DNA of 64,000 nt from Alphaproteobacteria bacterium (lineage in GTDB: Bacteria > Pseudomonadota > Alphaproteobacteria > Ferrovibrionales > Ferrovibrionaceae), in assembly GCA_026126165.1 (NCBI GenBank), contig JAHCJR010000002.1:1-64000 (forward strand). Direction: 5' to 3'. Under the pieces are notes generated by a model. It saw only the letters and a program-made list of their open reading frames with translations. It did no database searches and was not told the origin of the DNA. Made by a program: the position numbers and the translations under genes. Of the stretch, positions 10,450 to 18,347 are shown one piece after another. Each line of letters begins with the position of its first letter. The stretch's first letter is position 1.

Positions 10450-11817
10450 ATGCGCTCTATAGCTGGCACCGACTATGTCGTAAGCGAGGATATGGTTCGG
10501 CAGTTGGAGCAGTTGGCTTTGCGCGTGGAAAGAATGCGGCAGGCGGGCAGGCTATCGCCAGATGCGCTTCGGCGCTTGAGGAAATACTTCCGGATTAAGA
10601 ACATATACAACTCAAACGCCATAGAAGGAAACATCCTCGATATCGGCGAAACTCGAATGGTCGTCGAACAAGGACTGACCCTGACCGGCCGGCCGCTGAA
10701 GGATCAGGCAGAGGCCAAGAACCTGTCGGAAGCCATCGACTACTTGGAGGAACTCGCGGCCGACCCAATTCGGCCTATCTCCGAAGCGGACATACGGCAA
10801 CTGCATTTTCTCGTTCTCAAGAACGTGAAAGATGCCGATGCAGGTGTCTACAGGGCGGTACAGGTCGAGATAGGCGGCTCCAAGTACATGCCTCCGGGGC
10901 CCGAATCAGTGCCGGCACAGATGGAACTGTTTTGCACTTGGCTTGCGCGACGCAGCGTGAAGGAAACCAAGACAGACATTCCGTCTGCCATACTCGATGC
11001 GGCGGCGGCGCATACATGGTTCGTCACCATTCATCCGTTTGTCGATGGCAACGGCAGGGTTGCCCGGTTGATTCTAAATCTCCTCCTGATGCGGAATGGA
11101 TGCCCAATAGCAATCGTGACCAAAGCCGATCGGGGCCGCTACTACGACGCACTTGAATTATCTCAAGAGTCGGATCTCACGGCATTCTTGGCCCTGATTA
11201 TCGAGTGCATGGATGAAAGCCTCGAAGAGTACGAACACGCGGTTCGAGAGCAGGTAGAGCATCAGGAATGGGCCAGTTCAATAGTAGAGAAGCTCGACAA
11301 GCCGCAGCGCTCCCGCGCAGAGAATGAGTACGAAGTCTGGCGAAACGCAATGGAACTGCTAAAGAGTGTATTCCAACAAACGTCAGGGCTCCTTGCTGCT
11401 GGCTCGACAACGACACAGGTCTGGTTCAAAGATTTTGGCAAGTTGGAATTCGAGAAATATTACGCTCTTAGATACAGGAAATCTGCAAAGCAGACTTGGT
11501 TCTTTCGCATCGACATTCGGAGTGGTGAGAAGACCGCCCGCTATCTCTTTTTCTTCGGTTCGCCGAGCGGTCGTTTCCCGAAAGATTCGGACGTCACGCT
11601 TCATGTTGCCCGAGAAGAACCGCCCGGTTCCTTCAAGTATAATCGGCTCGATGAATTGTCCGCGCCCAACGTGCCGAACCTGGTGGAGATTGGCTACGAC
11701 GCGAAACAGGAGAGTTTTGTTTCGCGCACCAAAGCGGGAAAGCTGTCGCAAACGAAAATCGAAATACTGTGTCGACATTTTTTCGAAGAAGTTACCAACC
11801 GACACTTCAGTTCCTGA
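10450..11817 (+). CDS. Fic/DOC family protein, predicted AMPylator
   Basis: A 455-residue Fic protein. The catalytic motif HPFVDGNGRVAR is intact (195-206), predicting transfer of AMP or another nucleotide-phosphate group to a hydroxyl side chain of a target protein. An inhibitory-helix motif SNAIEG (55-60; S/T-x3-E-G/N) precedes it, which makes it a class II, self-inhibited enzyme. About 250 residues follow the motif; the last 165 (from about 290) form a domain I do not recognise, with FRIDIRSGEKTARYLFFFGSP. The ATG at 10450 has AAGGG nine bases upstream and is preferred to an in-frame TTG at 10426. Codon use is foreign to the host. Confidence 0.9.
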   Translation: MRSIAGTDYVVSEDMVRQLEQLALRVERMRQAGRLSPDALRRLRKYFRIKNIYNSNAIEGNILDIGETRMVVEQGLTLTGRPLKDQAEAKNLSEAIDYLEELAADPIRPISEADIRQLHFLVLKNVKDADAGVYRAVQVEIGGSKYMPPGPESVPAQMELFCTWLARRSVKETKTDIPSAILDAAAAHTWFVTIHPFVDGNGRVARLILNLLLMRNGCPIAIVTKADRGRYYDALELSQESDLTAFLALIIECMDESLEEYEHAVREQVEHQEWASSIVEKLDKPQRSRAENEYEVWRNAMELLKSVFQQTSGLLAAGSTTTQVWFKDFGKLEFEKYYALRYRKSAKQTWFFRIDIRSGEKTARYLFFFGSPSGRFPKDSDVTLHVAREEPPGSFKYNRLDELSAPNVPNLVEIGYDAKQESFVSRTKAGKLSQTKIEILCRHFFEEVTNRHFSS

Positions 11818-11834
11818 GAACGTTATTATTGGGT

Positions 11835-11874
11835 GCCTGACCAAGGCGGTCCTCACCGCCCGGACGTGATCAGC
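11835..11874. repeat. Right 40-bp direct repeat bordering the Fic island
   Basis: Identical to 10295-10334. This copy supplies the stop (TCA at 11870-11872, read on minus) of the TusA-like gene and a second copy of the terminator hairpin (11846-11861). Matching ends exactly at both sides: bases flanking the 40-mer differ. Confidence 0.9.
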
Positions 11875-12094
11875 CGCCCTTGCGGATGAGAAAGCGGTAG
11901 ATGCCGTCGACCTCGCTGTTGGCCAGCATCTCGTGGCCCTGCGCCTCGCAGAAGGCGGCGAAATCCTCCGGCGCCGCCGGGTCCGTCGCCTCGATGGTCA
12001 GTTCCTCGCCCGGCGCCAGCTCGCGCATCGCCTTCTGCGTCTTGAGGACCGGCAGGGGGCAGGTCAGGCCCTTCGCATCGAGCAATCGCGGCAT
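11870..12094 (-). CDS. TusA-like sulfurtransferase
   Basis: A 74-residue single-domain TusA/YeeD protein. The catalytic CPxP motif is present in DAKGLTCPLPVLKTQKAM near residues 5-20, where the cysteine carries persulfide sulfur. The ATG at 12094 is chosen over a GTG at 12115 because GGAG stands seven bases before it. It is divergent from a YeeE/YedE sulfur transporter 112 bp away; YeeD-like and YeeE-like proteins together import thiosulfate, so a role in sulfur uptake or relay is likely. Its 3' end is within the right repeat of the Fic island. Confidence 0.87.
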   Translation of the reverse strand: MPRLLDAKGLTCPLPVLKTQKAMRELAPGEELTIEATDPAAPEDFAAFCEAQGHEMLANSEVDGIYRFLIRKGG

Positions 12095-12206
12095 TTGGAA
12101 TCTCCGGCGAGGCACTCACTTTATGCCGGGCCGGCCGGGTCCGGCCAGCGACTTTCGTTGCGTGCCTGCGCCGGACCGCTAGACTGCCGGCGCGCCGGAG
12201 ATCCTG

Positions 12207-13223
12207 ATGCCCGTTTCCACCCCCCTTCTCGTCGCCCTGGGCGGCCTTGCCATCGGCCTGCTGTTCGGCGCTCTGGTGCAGCGGAGCAATTTCTGCACGA
12301 ATGGGGGCCTGAGCGACCGGCTGCTCACCGGCGATGGCCGCCGCCTGCGCGCCTGGGCGCTTGCCATCGCCGTCGCCATGCTGGGCACGCAATCGCTGCA
12401 GGCCATGTCCCTGGTCGATCTCGGCGCGAGCCCCTACCGGATGCGACAGGCCTGGGCCGGCCAGTTCCTCGGCGGACTCGTCTTCGGCTTCGGCATGGCG
12501 CTGGCCGGCGGCTGCCCGAGCCGGGCGCTGGTGCGCCTTGGCACCGGCGCGCTGGCGCAGTTCGCCGTGCTGGCCTGCATCGCGGCCGGCGCCTTCCTCA
12601 CGCTGCGCGGCCCGCTTGCCCCGTTTCGCCTCGGGCTCGACGAGGCTCTCGCGTTCGACCTTCTTCCGGCAGGCGCGCCGCTCACGGGCGCCGCGCCGCT
12701 CGTCCTCGCCGCGACGATCGCGCTGCTGCTGGTCTGGTATTGTTTCCGCGAGAAGACGTTCCGCCGCCCGCGCGACATCATCGGCGGCACCGGGGTCGGA
12801 CTTCTTGCGGCGGCGGGCTTCGCACTCAATGGTTTTGCCGCGCGCGATGAATTCGAGATCGTGCCCATCGTCTCCCTCACCTTCGTCGGACCGCTGGACG
12901 AGGCGCTGCGCTACCTGATTGCTCCGGCCGATGCGAGGCTCAGCTTCGGGTTCGCGAGCCTGCTCGGCGTGGTGGCGGGTGCGCTTGCCTCGAGCCTGCT
13001 CAACGGCCGATTTCACCTGCGCCTCGCGGCGCGTCGATCGGAAGTCGCGCGGATGATCGGGGGCGGCCTCGTCATGGGCGTGGGCGGCGTGCTCGCGCTC
13101 GGCTGCAGCATCGGGCAGGGTGTCACCGGCCTCGCGACGCTTTCCACCGGATCGTTCGCCGCAATGGCCGGTATGCTGCTTGGCGCCGTCGCGGGCATCC
13201 GCCTGCTGGCGCGGCTGGCCTGA
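12207..13223 (+). CDS. YeeE/YedE family sulfur (thiosulfate) transporter
   Basis: A 338-residue integral membrane protein with about nine to ten spans. It keeps the three family cysteine motifs: QRSNFCTNGG (C30), MALAGGCPSRALVRLG (C103) and LGCSIGQGVTGLATLS (C300), which relay thiosulfate through the membrane in characterised YeeE proteins. It follows CCGGAGATCCTG at an ATG start, is divergent from the TusA-like gene, and is followed 24 bp later by ccdA. Sulfur substrate is inferred from the family. Confidence 0.88.
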   Translation: MPVSTPLLVALGGLAIGLLFGALVQRSNFCTNGGLSDRLLTGDGRRLRAWALAIAVAMLGTQSLQAMSLVDLGASPYRMRQAWAGQFLGGLVFGFGMALAGGCPSRALVRLGTGALAQFAVLACIAAGAFLTLRGPLAPFRLGLDEALAFDLLPAGAPLTGAAPLVLAATIALLLVWYCFREKTFRRPRDIIGGTGVGLLAAAGFALNGFAARDEFEIVPIVSLTFVGPLDEALRYLIAPADARLSFGFASLLGVVAGALASSLLNGRFHLRLAARRSEVARMIGGGLVMGVGGVLALGCSIGQGVTGLATLSTGSFAAMAGMLLGAVAGIRLLARLA

Positions 13224-13247
13224 GGGCGGCGGAAACAGGAGGCGCCG

Positions 13248-13988
13248 ATGGCGGCAGAAGTATCATATCTCGTGGCGGCGGCGGGCGGGGCCGTCAGCTT
13301 TCTCAGTCCCTGCGTGCTGCCGCTGGTGCCCGCCTATCTCTGCTTCATGGCCGGCACGAGCCTCGAACAGCTCACCGACGGCGCGCAGGTTGACCCCGCC
13401 CGGTCACGAAAGGTGCTCCTCGCCAGCCTGTTCTTCGTGCTGGGCTTCACCACGGTGTTTACCGCGCTCGGCGCCACCGCCAGCGCCATGAGCCGGCTGC
13501 TGCTCGACCATATCGACCTGCTCTCGAAGGGCGCGGGCGCGCTGATCGTCGTTTTCGGGCTGCACTACATGGGCTTGTTCCGCATCGGCTTCCTCAATCG
13601 CGAGATGCGTTTCAACCCCGACCGGATCGGCGGCGGCGTGGTCGGTCCGTTCGTCATCGGCCTTGCCTTCGCCTTCGGCTGGACGCCCTGCATCGGCCCG
13701 ATCCTGGCGACGGTGCTTACCATTGCCGCCTCCGATGAAAGGCTGAGCCATGGTATCAGCCTGTTGCTGGTCTATTCGCTCGGCCTCGGAATTCCTTTCG
13801 TGGCTGCCGCCGCGGCCATCAACCCGTTCCTGCGCTTCATGCGGCGCTTCCGCCGGCACATGCGCAAGGTCGAGTTCGGCGCCGGCCTCGCCCTGGCCGC
13901 GACCGGCATCCTCGTTTTCACCGGCGGGCTCAGCCAGTTCGGCTTCTACATACTCGAGGTTTTCCCCGCGCTCGGCCGCATCGGCTGA
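13248..13988 (+). CDS. ccdA: Cytochrome c biogenesis protein CcdA
   Basis: A 246-residue inner-membrane thiol-electron carrier of the CcdA/DsbD-beta family with six membrane spans. The redox cysteines are visible in FLSPCVLPLVPAYLCFMAG (C22) and GWTPCIGPIL (C148). It passes reducing equivalents from cytoplasmic thioredoxin to periplasmic partners, for example apocytochrome c. The ATG follows AGGAGGCGCCG. It lies in the same direction as the YedE gene, so electrons may serve sulfur metabolism; it converges on the NicO gene with three bases between. Confidence 0.92.
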   Translation: MAAEVSYLVAAAGGAVSFLSPCVLPLVPAYLCFMAGTSLEQLTDGAQVDPARSRKVLLASLFFVLGFTTVFTALGATASAMSRLLLDHIDLLSKGAGALIVVFGLHYMGLFRIGFLNREMRFNPDRIGGGVVGPFVIGLAFAFGWTPCIGPILATVLTIAASDERLSHGISLLLVYSLGLGIPFVAAAAAINPFLRFMRRFRRHMRKVEFGAGLALAATGILVFTGGLSQFGFYILEVFPALGRIG

Positions 13989-13991
13989 CGC

Positions 13992-14945
13992 TCACACCAG
14001 GCCGGCCCGGTTCCAGGACGCGGCGAACAGCAGGGCGCCGAAGGCGGCGACGGCAAGCGCCGCGAGGAAGGTCATGGCCCGGAAGGCACTTGCGCCGCGC
14101 GTCTGCCCGCCGGTCAGGCGCGCCGCCAGTCCGCGGGCATGAACCGCGAGCAGCGCCAGCAGCGCCACCGTCGCCGCGGTGCCGAGCGACATGACGAAGG
14201 TGGCGAGAATCCCCGCCCAGAAGACACCCTGGGTCAGCGTGAAGACGAGGATGAGCAGCGCGCCGCTGCAGGGTCGCAGGCCGACCGCGCCGGCAAGCGC
14301 CAGAAGGCGCCCGGTGCCGCCGTCCTGCACCGGCGCGGTCATATGAGCGTGATGATGATGGCCGTGGCCATGATGATGGTGAGCATGAGCATGGTCCAGC
14401 CGACCCTGCAGGACGCGCAGGGCAAGCCAGAGACCGAACCCGGCGATCAGCGCGGCGCCGGCCAGTTCCAGAAAGCGTCCGAGATCGCGCACCGCGCCGC
14501 CGGCCAGCCCGAGCAGCCCTGCCGGAATGCCGACCAGAAGCACCGCCGTGACACCCTGGGCCAGGGCCGACAGCAGCGCCAGCATCAGGCCGCGGCGCAC
14601 CTGCCGGCCATCGGCCAGCAGATACGAGGCGACTACCGCCTTGCCATGGCCGGGGCCGGCGGCATGGAAGACGCCATACAGGAACGCAACCAGGAAAAGT
14701 CCGCCCAGTGCCTGGATGCCGCCAGCGCGCAACTCGCGGATCGCGCCGGCGGTGCGGCGCTGGAACTCGCCCTGGCGCTCGATCACGTACTGCATCGCCC
14801 GCTGCCAGGGGCCGCTTTCCGATGATGCCGGCGGCGGCGGCGCGCCGCCCGTCAGGGGATTGGCCTCGGCCCCGGGCAGCCACAGCAGCATCAGGGCGCC
14901 GAGCAGGAGGATGGCGAGCGAGCGCACCCGCCGTTCAAACCGCAT
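13992..14945 (-). CDS. NicO/RcnA-type nickel/cobalt transporter
   Basis: A 317-residue membrane protein: N-terminal signal-like segment, then about six hydrophobic helices. The key motif FHAAGPGHGKAVVASYLL is the HX..GHGK signature of NicO permeases. Between helices is a histidine-rich loop (HAHAHHHHGHGHHHHAHM, about residues 205-222) that probably binds metal. A final GLRPCSGALLILVFTL segment is also family-typical. The start overlaps the DUF1007 gene stop by 11 bases, and that pairing is widespread. Export or import cannot be decided from sequence. Confidence 0.87.
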   Translation of the reverse strand: MRFERRVRSLAILLLGALMLLWLPGAEANPLTGGAPPPPASSESGPWQRAMQYVIERQGEFQRRTAGAIRELRAGGIQALGGLFLVAFLYGVFHAAGPGHGKAVVASYLLADGRQVRRGLMLALLSALAQGVTAVLLVGIPAGLLGLAGGAVRDLGRFLELAGAALIAGFGLWLALRVLQGRLDHAHAHHHHGHGHHHHAHMTAPVQDGGTGRLLALAGAVGLRPCSGALLILVFTLTQGVFWAGILATFVMSLGTAATVALLALLAVHARGLAARLTGGQTRGASAFRAMTFLAALAVAAFGALLFAASWNRAGLV

Positions 14946-15594
14946 TACAGGACAGCCGCGTGAGCAGCGGATAGACCGACCCGAAGTAGATGGGCTCCTC
15001 GGCCCGCTCGCCATGGTCGATGCGGCAGCCGGGGATCCGCTCGCCGTCCAGACGCAGCCCTCGCTTGCCATCGAGCGCGATGTCGACGAAATAGGTTTCG
15101 TCGTACAGACCCACCACGAGCGGGGAACGGCGTGGATCGGCCGGCTCTTCGAGCGGCACGGTGAAGCGATAGACGACGCTGCCCTTCTCCACCTCGACGC
15201 GGAAGCCGTTCACCTCCCGCACCGCCTGGCGGCGCTCGCCGTGGCGGATATGGGTAAAGAAGGAATACTCGCCGAGCGAGGCCTGTGTCTGGCGGGAGAG
15301 TGCCTGCAATTCCGCCGCGTCAAGACGGCCGTCCCGGTTGCGGTCGAAGTCGAGCAGCATCTGGGCGCTGAAGAACTCGTCGAACCGCCAGACGATATCG
15401 AGCGCGCGCACCTTGCCGTCGCGAACGACGAAGGAAAGGTCGGCATCGATCCAGACATGAGGATGGGCCGCCGCCGGCCGTGCCGCCCACAGGCACGACC
15501 CCGCCACGACCCCGAGCAACACTGCCCGGAAGTGGCGGCCGGAGCGCCGGTTCAGGTGCAGAACGCTGCCAGTCGCTGGCCGCAGAGCGGGCAT
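14935..15594 (-). CDS. DUF1007 family periplasmic protein
   Basis: About 219 residues. After an uncleaved-looking leader and signal segment (RAVLLGVVAGSCLWAARPAAA) the mature part starts HPHVWIDADLSFVV, typical of DUF1007, where the HPH motif is expected to bind metal. An EF-hand-like loop DFDRNRDGRLDAAEL follows. The family accompanies NicO transporters and is thought to act as a periplasmic metal-binding partner. The start is uncertain: the ATG at 15594 overlaps the upstream gene by 43 bases; a CTG overlapping that gene's stop would give a shorter signal peptide. Confidence 0.78.
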   Translation of the reverse strand: MPALRPATGSVLHLNRRSGRHFRAVLLGVVAGSCLWAARPAAAHPHVWIDADLSFVVRDGKVRALDIVWRFDEFFSAQMLLDFDRNRDGRLDAAELQALSRQTQASLGEYSFFTHIRHGERRQAVREVNGFRVEVEKGSVVYRFTVPLEEPADPRRSPLVVGLYDETYFVDIALDGKRGLRLDGERIPGCRIDHGERAEEPIYFGSVYPLLTRLSCNAV

Positions 15595-15848
15595 TCGTTG
15601 CCTTCGCGCAGCTTGCGCCGGACTTCCTCGCTCAGCTCGCCGCGATCCAGCAGCATGGCGATCTCTTCCTCGATGGAGGCGTGCACGCGGCGTGACTGGC
15701 AAGCGCCACGCAGAGCCGCCTCGACCTCGGGCGTCGGCGTTTCCAAGGACAGGGCACGCGCGCCGCCCGCCACGCCGGCAAGGGCGACGCCGCCCGCGAC
15801 ACCCGACAGCAGGACACCCGACCGAAGGAAATGGCGGCGTGAGATCAT
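15552..15848 (-). CDS. Small Tat-exported protein with CxxC motif
   Basis: A 98-residue protein beginning MISRRHFLRSGVLLSGVAGGVALAG, a twin-arginine signal, with cleavage likely after ARA near residue 32. The mature part is mostly helical, with a final CPLC pair (ECPLCGQRL, about residue 88) that may bind metal. No family is recognised. It is the first gene of the DUF1007-NicO operon, so it may be a periplasmic metal chaperone for that system. Tat export suggests folding or cofactor loading before secretion. Confidence 0.62.
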   Translation of the reverse strand: MISRRHFLRSGVLLSGVAGGVALAGVAGGARALSLETPTPEVEAALRGACQSRRVHASIEEEIAMLLDRGELSEEVRRKLREGNECPLCGQRLAAFCT

Positions 15849-15985
15849 TCCGCACCATCCATGAAGCGTTGCGATCGTTGACAATATACGGCGCGCCGCC
15901 GCCGGAAGAAAGACCCGGGGCGCGCAAACTTCACCTCCCGCCATTCGGCGTACATAATCTGCCGGATGAACGGGGGGAGCGGGCA

Positions 15986-16666
15986 ATGTGCGGCCGCTAC
16001 AGCATCACCACACCTGTCGAAGCGCTGGCGCGACTGTTCGGGTTTCCGGAGCGGCCCAATCTGGCGCCGCGCTACAATCTGGCGCCGACCCAGATCGCGC
16101 CGGTGGTGCGCGAGAGCGAGGATGGCCGCCATCTCGCGCTGCTGCGCTGGGGGCTGGTGCCTTTCTGGGCGAAGGACGCCGATATCGGCGCGAGGATGAT
16201 CAATGCCCGGGCGGAGACATTGGCGGAAAAGCCGGCGTTCCGCGATGCGTTCCGCAAGCGCCGCTGCATTCTGCCGGCGGACGGGTTCTATGAATGGCAG
16301 GCGGCCGAGGGCCGCAAGCGCCCGCACCTGATCCGGCGCCGCGACGGAAGGCCGCTCGCCTTCGCCGGACTCTGGGAAAGCTGGCGCGGCGCCGGCGCGG
16401 AACCGCTCGAAACCTTCACTATCGTCACCACCGACGCCAACGAGACGCTGCGTCCGATCCATGAGCGTATGCCGGCGATCCTGGAGGAGGCGGACTTCGG
16501 TCTCTGGCTTGCCGCCACGAGCGATGCGGCGCGCCTGCGGGCACTGCTTCGCCCGGCGGGGAAGGACATTCTGGAAGCGATCGAAGTCTCGACCCGCGTC
16601 AACAACGTGCGCAACGACGACGCGGCCTGCGCCGCGCCGCTGGCGCGCACGGCCAGGTTGCTCTGA
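15986..16666 (+). CDS. SOS response-associated peptidase (SRAP/YedK-HMCES)
   Basis: A 226-residue SRAP-domain protein. Cys2 follows the initiator methionine (MCGRYSI), and after its removal the cysteine becomes the N-terminal nucleophile that forms a thiazolidine cross-link with abasic sites in single-stranded DNA. Other conserved elements are NLAPRYNLAPTQIAPVV, MINARAETLAEKPAF, RRCILPADGFYEW and PIHERMPAIL. The start at 15986 is required to place Cys2. It is divergent from the Tat-protein operon; a TTGACA hexamer sits at 15878 in the shared region. Confidence 0.93.
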   Translation: MCGRYSITTPVEALARLFGFPERPNLAPRYNLAPTQIAPVVRESEDGRHLALLRWGLVPFWAKDADIGARMINARAETLAEKPAFRDAFRKRRCILPADGFYEWQAAEGRKRPHLIRRRDGRPLAFAGLWESWRGAGAEPLETFTIVTTDANETLRPIHERMPAILEEADFGLWLAATSDAARLRALLRPAGKDILEAIEVSTRVNNVRNDDAACAAPLARTARLL

Positions 16667-16672
16667 CCCGCT

Positions 16673-17554
16673 TCAGGCGCCGGCGGCCGGCGGCGCTGCG
16701 GCGAGCTTGAGCACGCTCTCGCGCAGCTTCTCGAACGCCTTGTGCTCGATCTGGCGCACCCGCTCCTTGGTGATGCCGAGCCGCTGCCCGAGCTCGTCGA
16801 GGGTCAGGCGATCCTCCTGCAGGAAGCGGGCATCGACGATGATCCGCTCGCGCTCGCTCAGCTTCTTCAGCGCATGGCCAAGCCAGTCCCGGCGCACGCC
16901 GAATTCGCGCCGGTCGAGCACGATCTCCTCGGGCGTCGGCCCGGGATCGACGAGGAAGTCGCCGATCTCGTCCTGGCCGCCCTCGCCCAAGGTGGCGTTG
17001 AGCGACTGGTCGCGCTGCGCCAGCCGGTCGGACATCCGCTCCACTTCGCGCAGCGACACGCCCAGCGCCTCGGAAATCCGGCCGTTGGCCTGCAGCCTGC
17101 CCTGCGCGTCGCCATCGCGTTCGAGCTTGGCCTTGAGCCAGCGCAGGTTGAAGAACAGCGCCTTCTGGCTCGCCGAGCTTCCCGAACGCACGATCGACCA
17201 GTTGCGCAGCACATATTCCTGGATGGCGGAGCGGATCCACCATGCCGCATAGGTCGAGAAGCGGACTTCCCGCTCCGGCTCGAAGCGGGCGGCCGCCTGC
17301 ATCAGGCCGACCGTGCCTTCCTGGACCAGATCCTGCGGCGGCAGGCCATAGGCACGGAACCGGCCGGAAATCGAGATCACGAGCTTCAGATAGGCGGAAA
17401 CCAGCTCATCCAGCGCCGCCTTGTCGCCCTGGTGGCGCCAGCGCTCCGCCAGCAGCCGTTCCCGCTCGGGGCTCAGCATGGGCGAGCGCATCGCGGCCGA
17501 GAGAAAACGGCGATCCAGCTTGTCGGCGGCAATGGGATGGCTCATCTCGCTCAT
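16673..17554 (-). CDS. rpoH: RNA polymerase sigma factor RpoH, first paralogue
   Basis: A 293-residue sigma-32 family protein. Region 2 has LVQEGTVGLMQAAARFEPEREVRFSTYAAWWIRSAIQ; the RpoH box QKALFFNLR is at 130-138, the family hallmark; region 4 ends with GITKERVRQIEHKAFEKLRE. Controls heat-shock and protein-quality genes, and in alphaproteobacteria often other stresses. It is divergent from a MarR gene with tandem repeats in the intergenic region. A second RpoH is encoded at 27960-28826; identity between the two is only moderate. Confidence 0.93.
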   Translation of the reverse strand: MSEMSHPIAADKLDRRFLSAAMRSPMLSPERERLLAERWRHQGDKAALDELVSAYLKLVISISGRFRAYGLPPQDLVQEGTVGLMQAAARFEPEREVRFSTYAAWWIRSAIQEYVLRNWSIVRSGSSASQKALFFNLRWLKAKLERDGDAQGRLQANGRISEALGVSLREVERMSDRLAQRDQSLNATLGEGGQDEIGDFLVDPGPTPEEIVLDRREFGVRRDWLGHALKKLSERERIIVDARFLQEDRLTLDELGQRLGITKERVRQIEHKAFEKLRESVLKLAAAPPAAGA

Positions 17555-17578
17555 GGTCCGTCTCCCGAATTAACCATA

Positions 17579-17610
17579 GACTCGCTACTATATCGACTCG
17601 CTATTATAAT
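17579..17610. promoter_or_regulatory. Tandem GACTCGCTA repeat and TATAAT between rpoH and marR
   Basis: GACTCGCTA occurs at 17579-17587 and 17595-17603, 16 bp apart, in an AT-rich island between the divergent rpoH (start 17554) and marR (start 17666) genes. A TATAAT hexamer is at 17605-17610 on the plus strand. The geometry suits a shared operator/promoter region; whether MarR binds it is inference. Confidence 0.4.
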
Positions 17611-17665
17611 CGCTCCCACCCTCTTTCTTGCAAGCCCAATCCCACCGCCCTATCATGTCTTTTCC

Positions 17666-18247
17666 ATGACCAACCAGAATCCGCAGGTTGCCGAACGAGT
17701 CGCCGAGCTGGTGGACCGGCTGGCGCGCGTCACGCGCGAATTGCAGTATGTCGACGGGCTCAACCCGGCGCAGTGGGAGGCCCTGCGCTATCTGGCGCGC
17801 GCCAATCGCTATTCGCGTTCGCCGGGTGCTCTGGCGGATTTCCTGGGGGCGACCAAGGGAACTGCCTCGCAGACCCTGATCGCGCTGGAATCGAAGGGTC
17901 ATATCAGCCGCACCCGCAGCACCGATGACCGCCGTTCGGTGCATCTCGAACTGACGGAACAGGGCAAGGACATCCTGCGGCGCGATCCGATCCTCGCCAT
18001 CGAGCAGGCGGTCAACGGCCTCGGCGCCGATACCGGCGCGGAACTGGTGCGGGGCCTGAGCCGGCTGCTGCACGACCTCCAGAAGCGGAATGGGATCAAG
18101 GAGTTCGGTGTCTGTGCCGATTGCACGCTCTATTGCGTGGCGGGCGAGGCGCTACCGGTGGAGGGCGATCAGTGCGGCAAGACCGGGGAGCGCATCGGCG
18201 AACTGGAGAAATCGCTGATCTGCGTCAATTTCCGGGCTGCCGAGTAG
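17666..18247 (+). CDS. MarR family regulator with C-terminal cysteine cluster
   Basis: A 193-residue MarR regulator. The winged helix lies about 35-100 (LADFLGATKGTASQTLIALESKGHISRTRSTDDRRSVHLELT). Beyond the usual MarR fold there is a tail with cysteines at 150, 153, 157, 170 and 186 (CADCTLYC...), a CxxCx3C arrangement like metal or Fe-S binding sites. It may therefore sense redox, iron or nitric oxide. The start at 17666 places the HTH at normal distance. It is divergent from rpoH and followed by a strong terminator. Confidence 0.82.
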   Translation: MTNQNPQVAERVAELVDRLARVTRELQYVDGLNPAQWEALRYLARANRYSRSPGALADFLGATKGTASQTLIALESKGHISRTRSTDDRRSVHLELTEQGKDILRRDPILAIEQAVNGLGADTGAELVRGLSRLLHDLQKRNGIKEFGVCADCTLYCVAGEALPVEGDQCGKTGERIGELEKSLICVNFRAAE

Positions 18248-18268
18248 GCAGGGCCGGCTTGCCGGTGG

Positions 18269-18296
18269 GGCCGGCGATCGCGCCGGCCTTTTCTTT
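18269..18296 (+). terminator. Intrinsic terminator after the MarR gene
   Basis: Eight-bp perfect GC stem GGCCGGCG/CGCCGGCC (18269-18276, 18281-18288) with a four-base loop ATCG, followed by TTTTCTTT at 18289-18296. Classic rho-independent structure for the plus-strand marR transcript. Confidence 0.85.
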
Positions 18297-18347
18297 GCGC
18301 CGCAGCCATGCGGCGCTTCAGTAACGTGCGGGAGATGACGGCGAACC

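Larger units (their letters stand above)
10335..11874. mobile_element. 1.54-kb Fic-gene island between 40-bp direct repeats
   Basis: The segment from the end of the left repeat to the end of the right repeat interrupts what was a convergent gene pair. Excising 1540 bp restores one repeat with abutting stops (TGATCA). The DNA inside is clearly poorer in GC and uses A/T-ending codons unlike either neighbour. It holds one gene (Fic-family, 10450-11817) and no integrase or transposase, and no terminal inverted repeats were noticed. The mechanism is inferred: it could be a non-autonomous integrated cassette mobilised in trans or a decayed element. Confidence 0.75.

Noticed and set aside
14341-14400. 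DNA repeat of CAT/CAC type
   Set aside because: It encodes the histidine-rich loop of the NicO transporter, not a mobile or CRISPR repeat.
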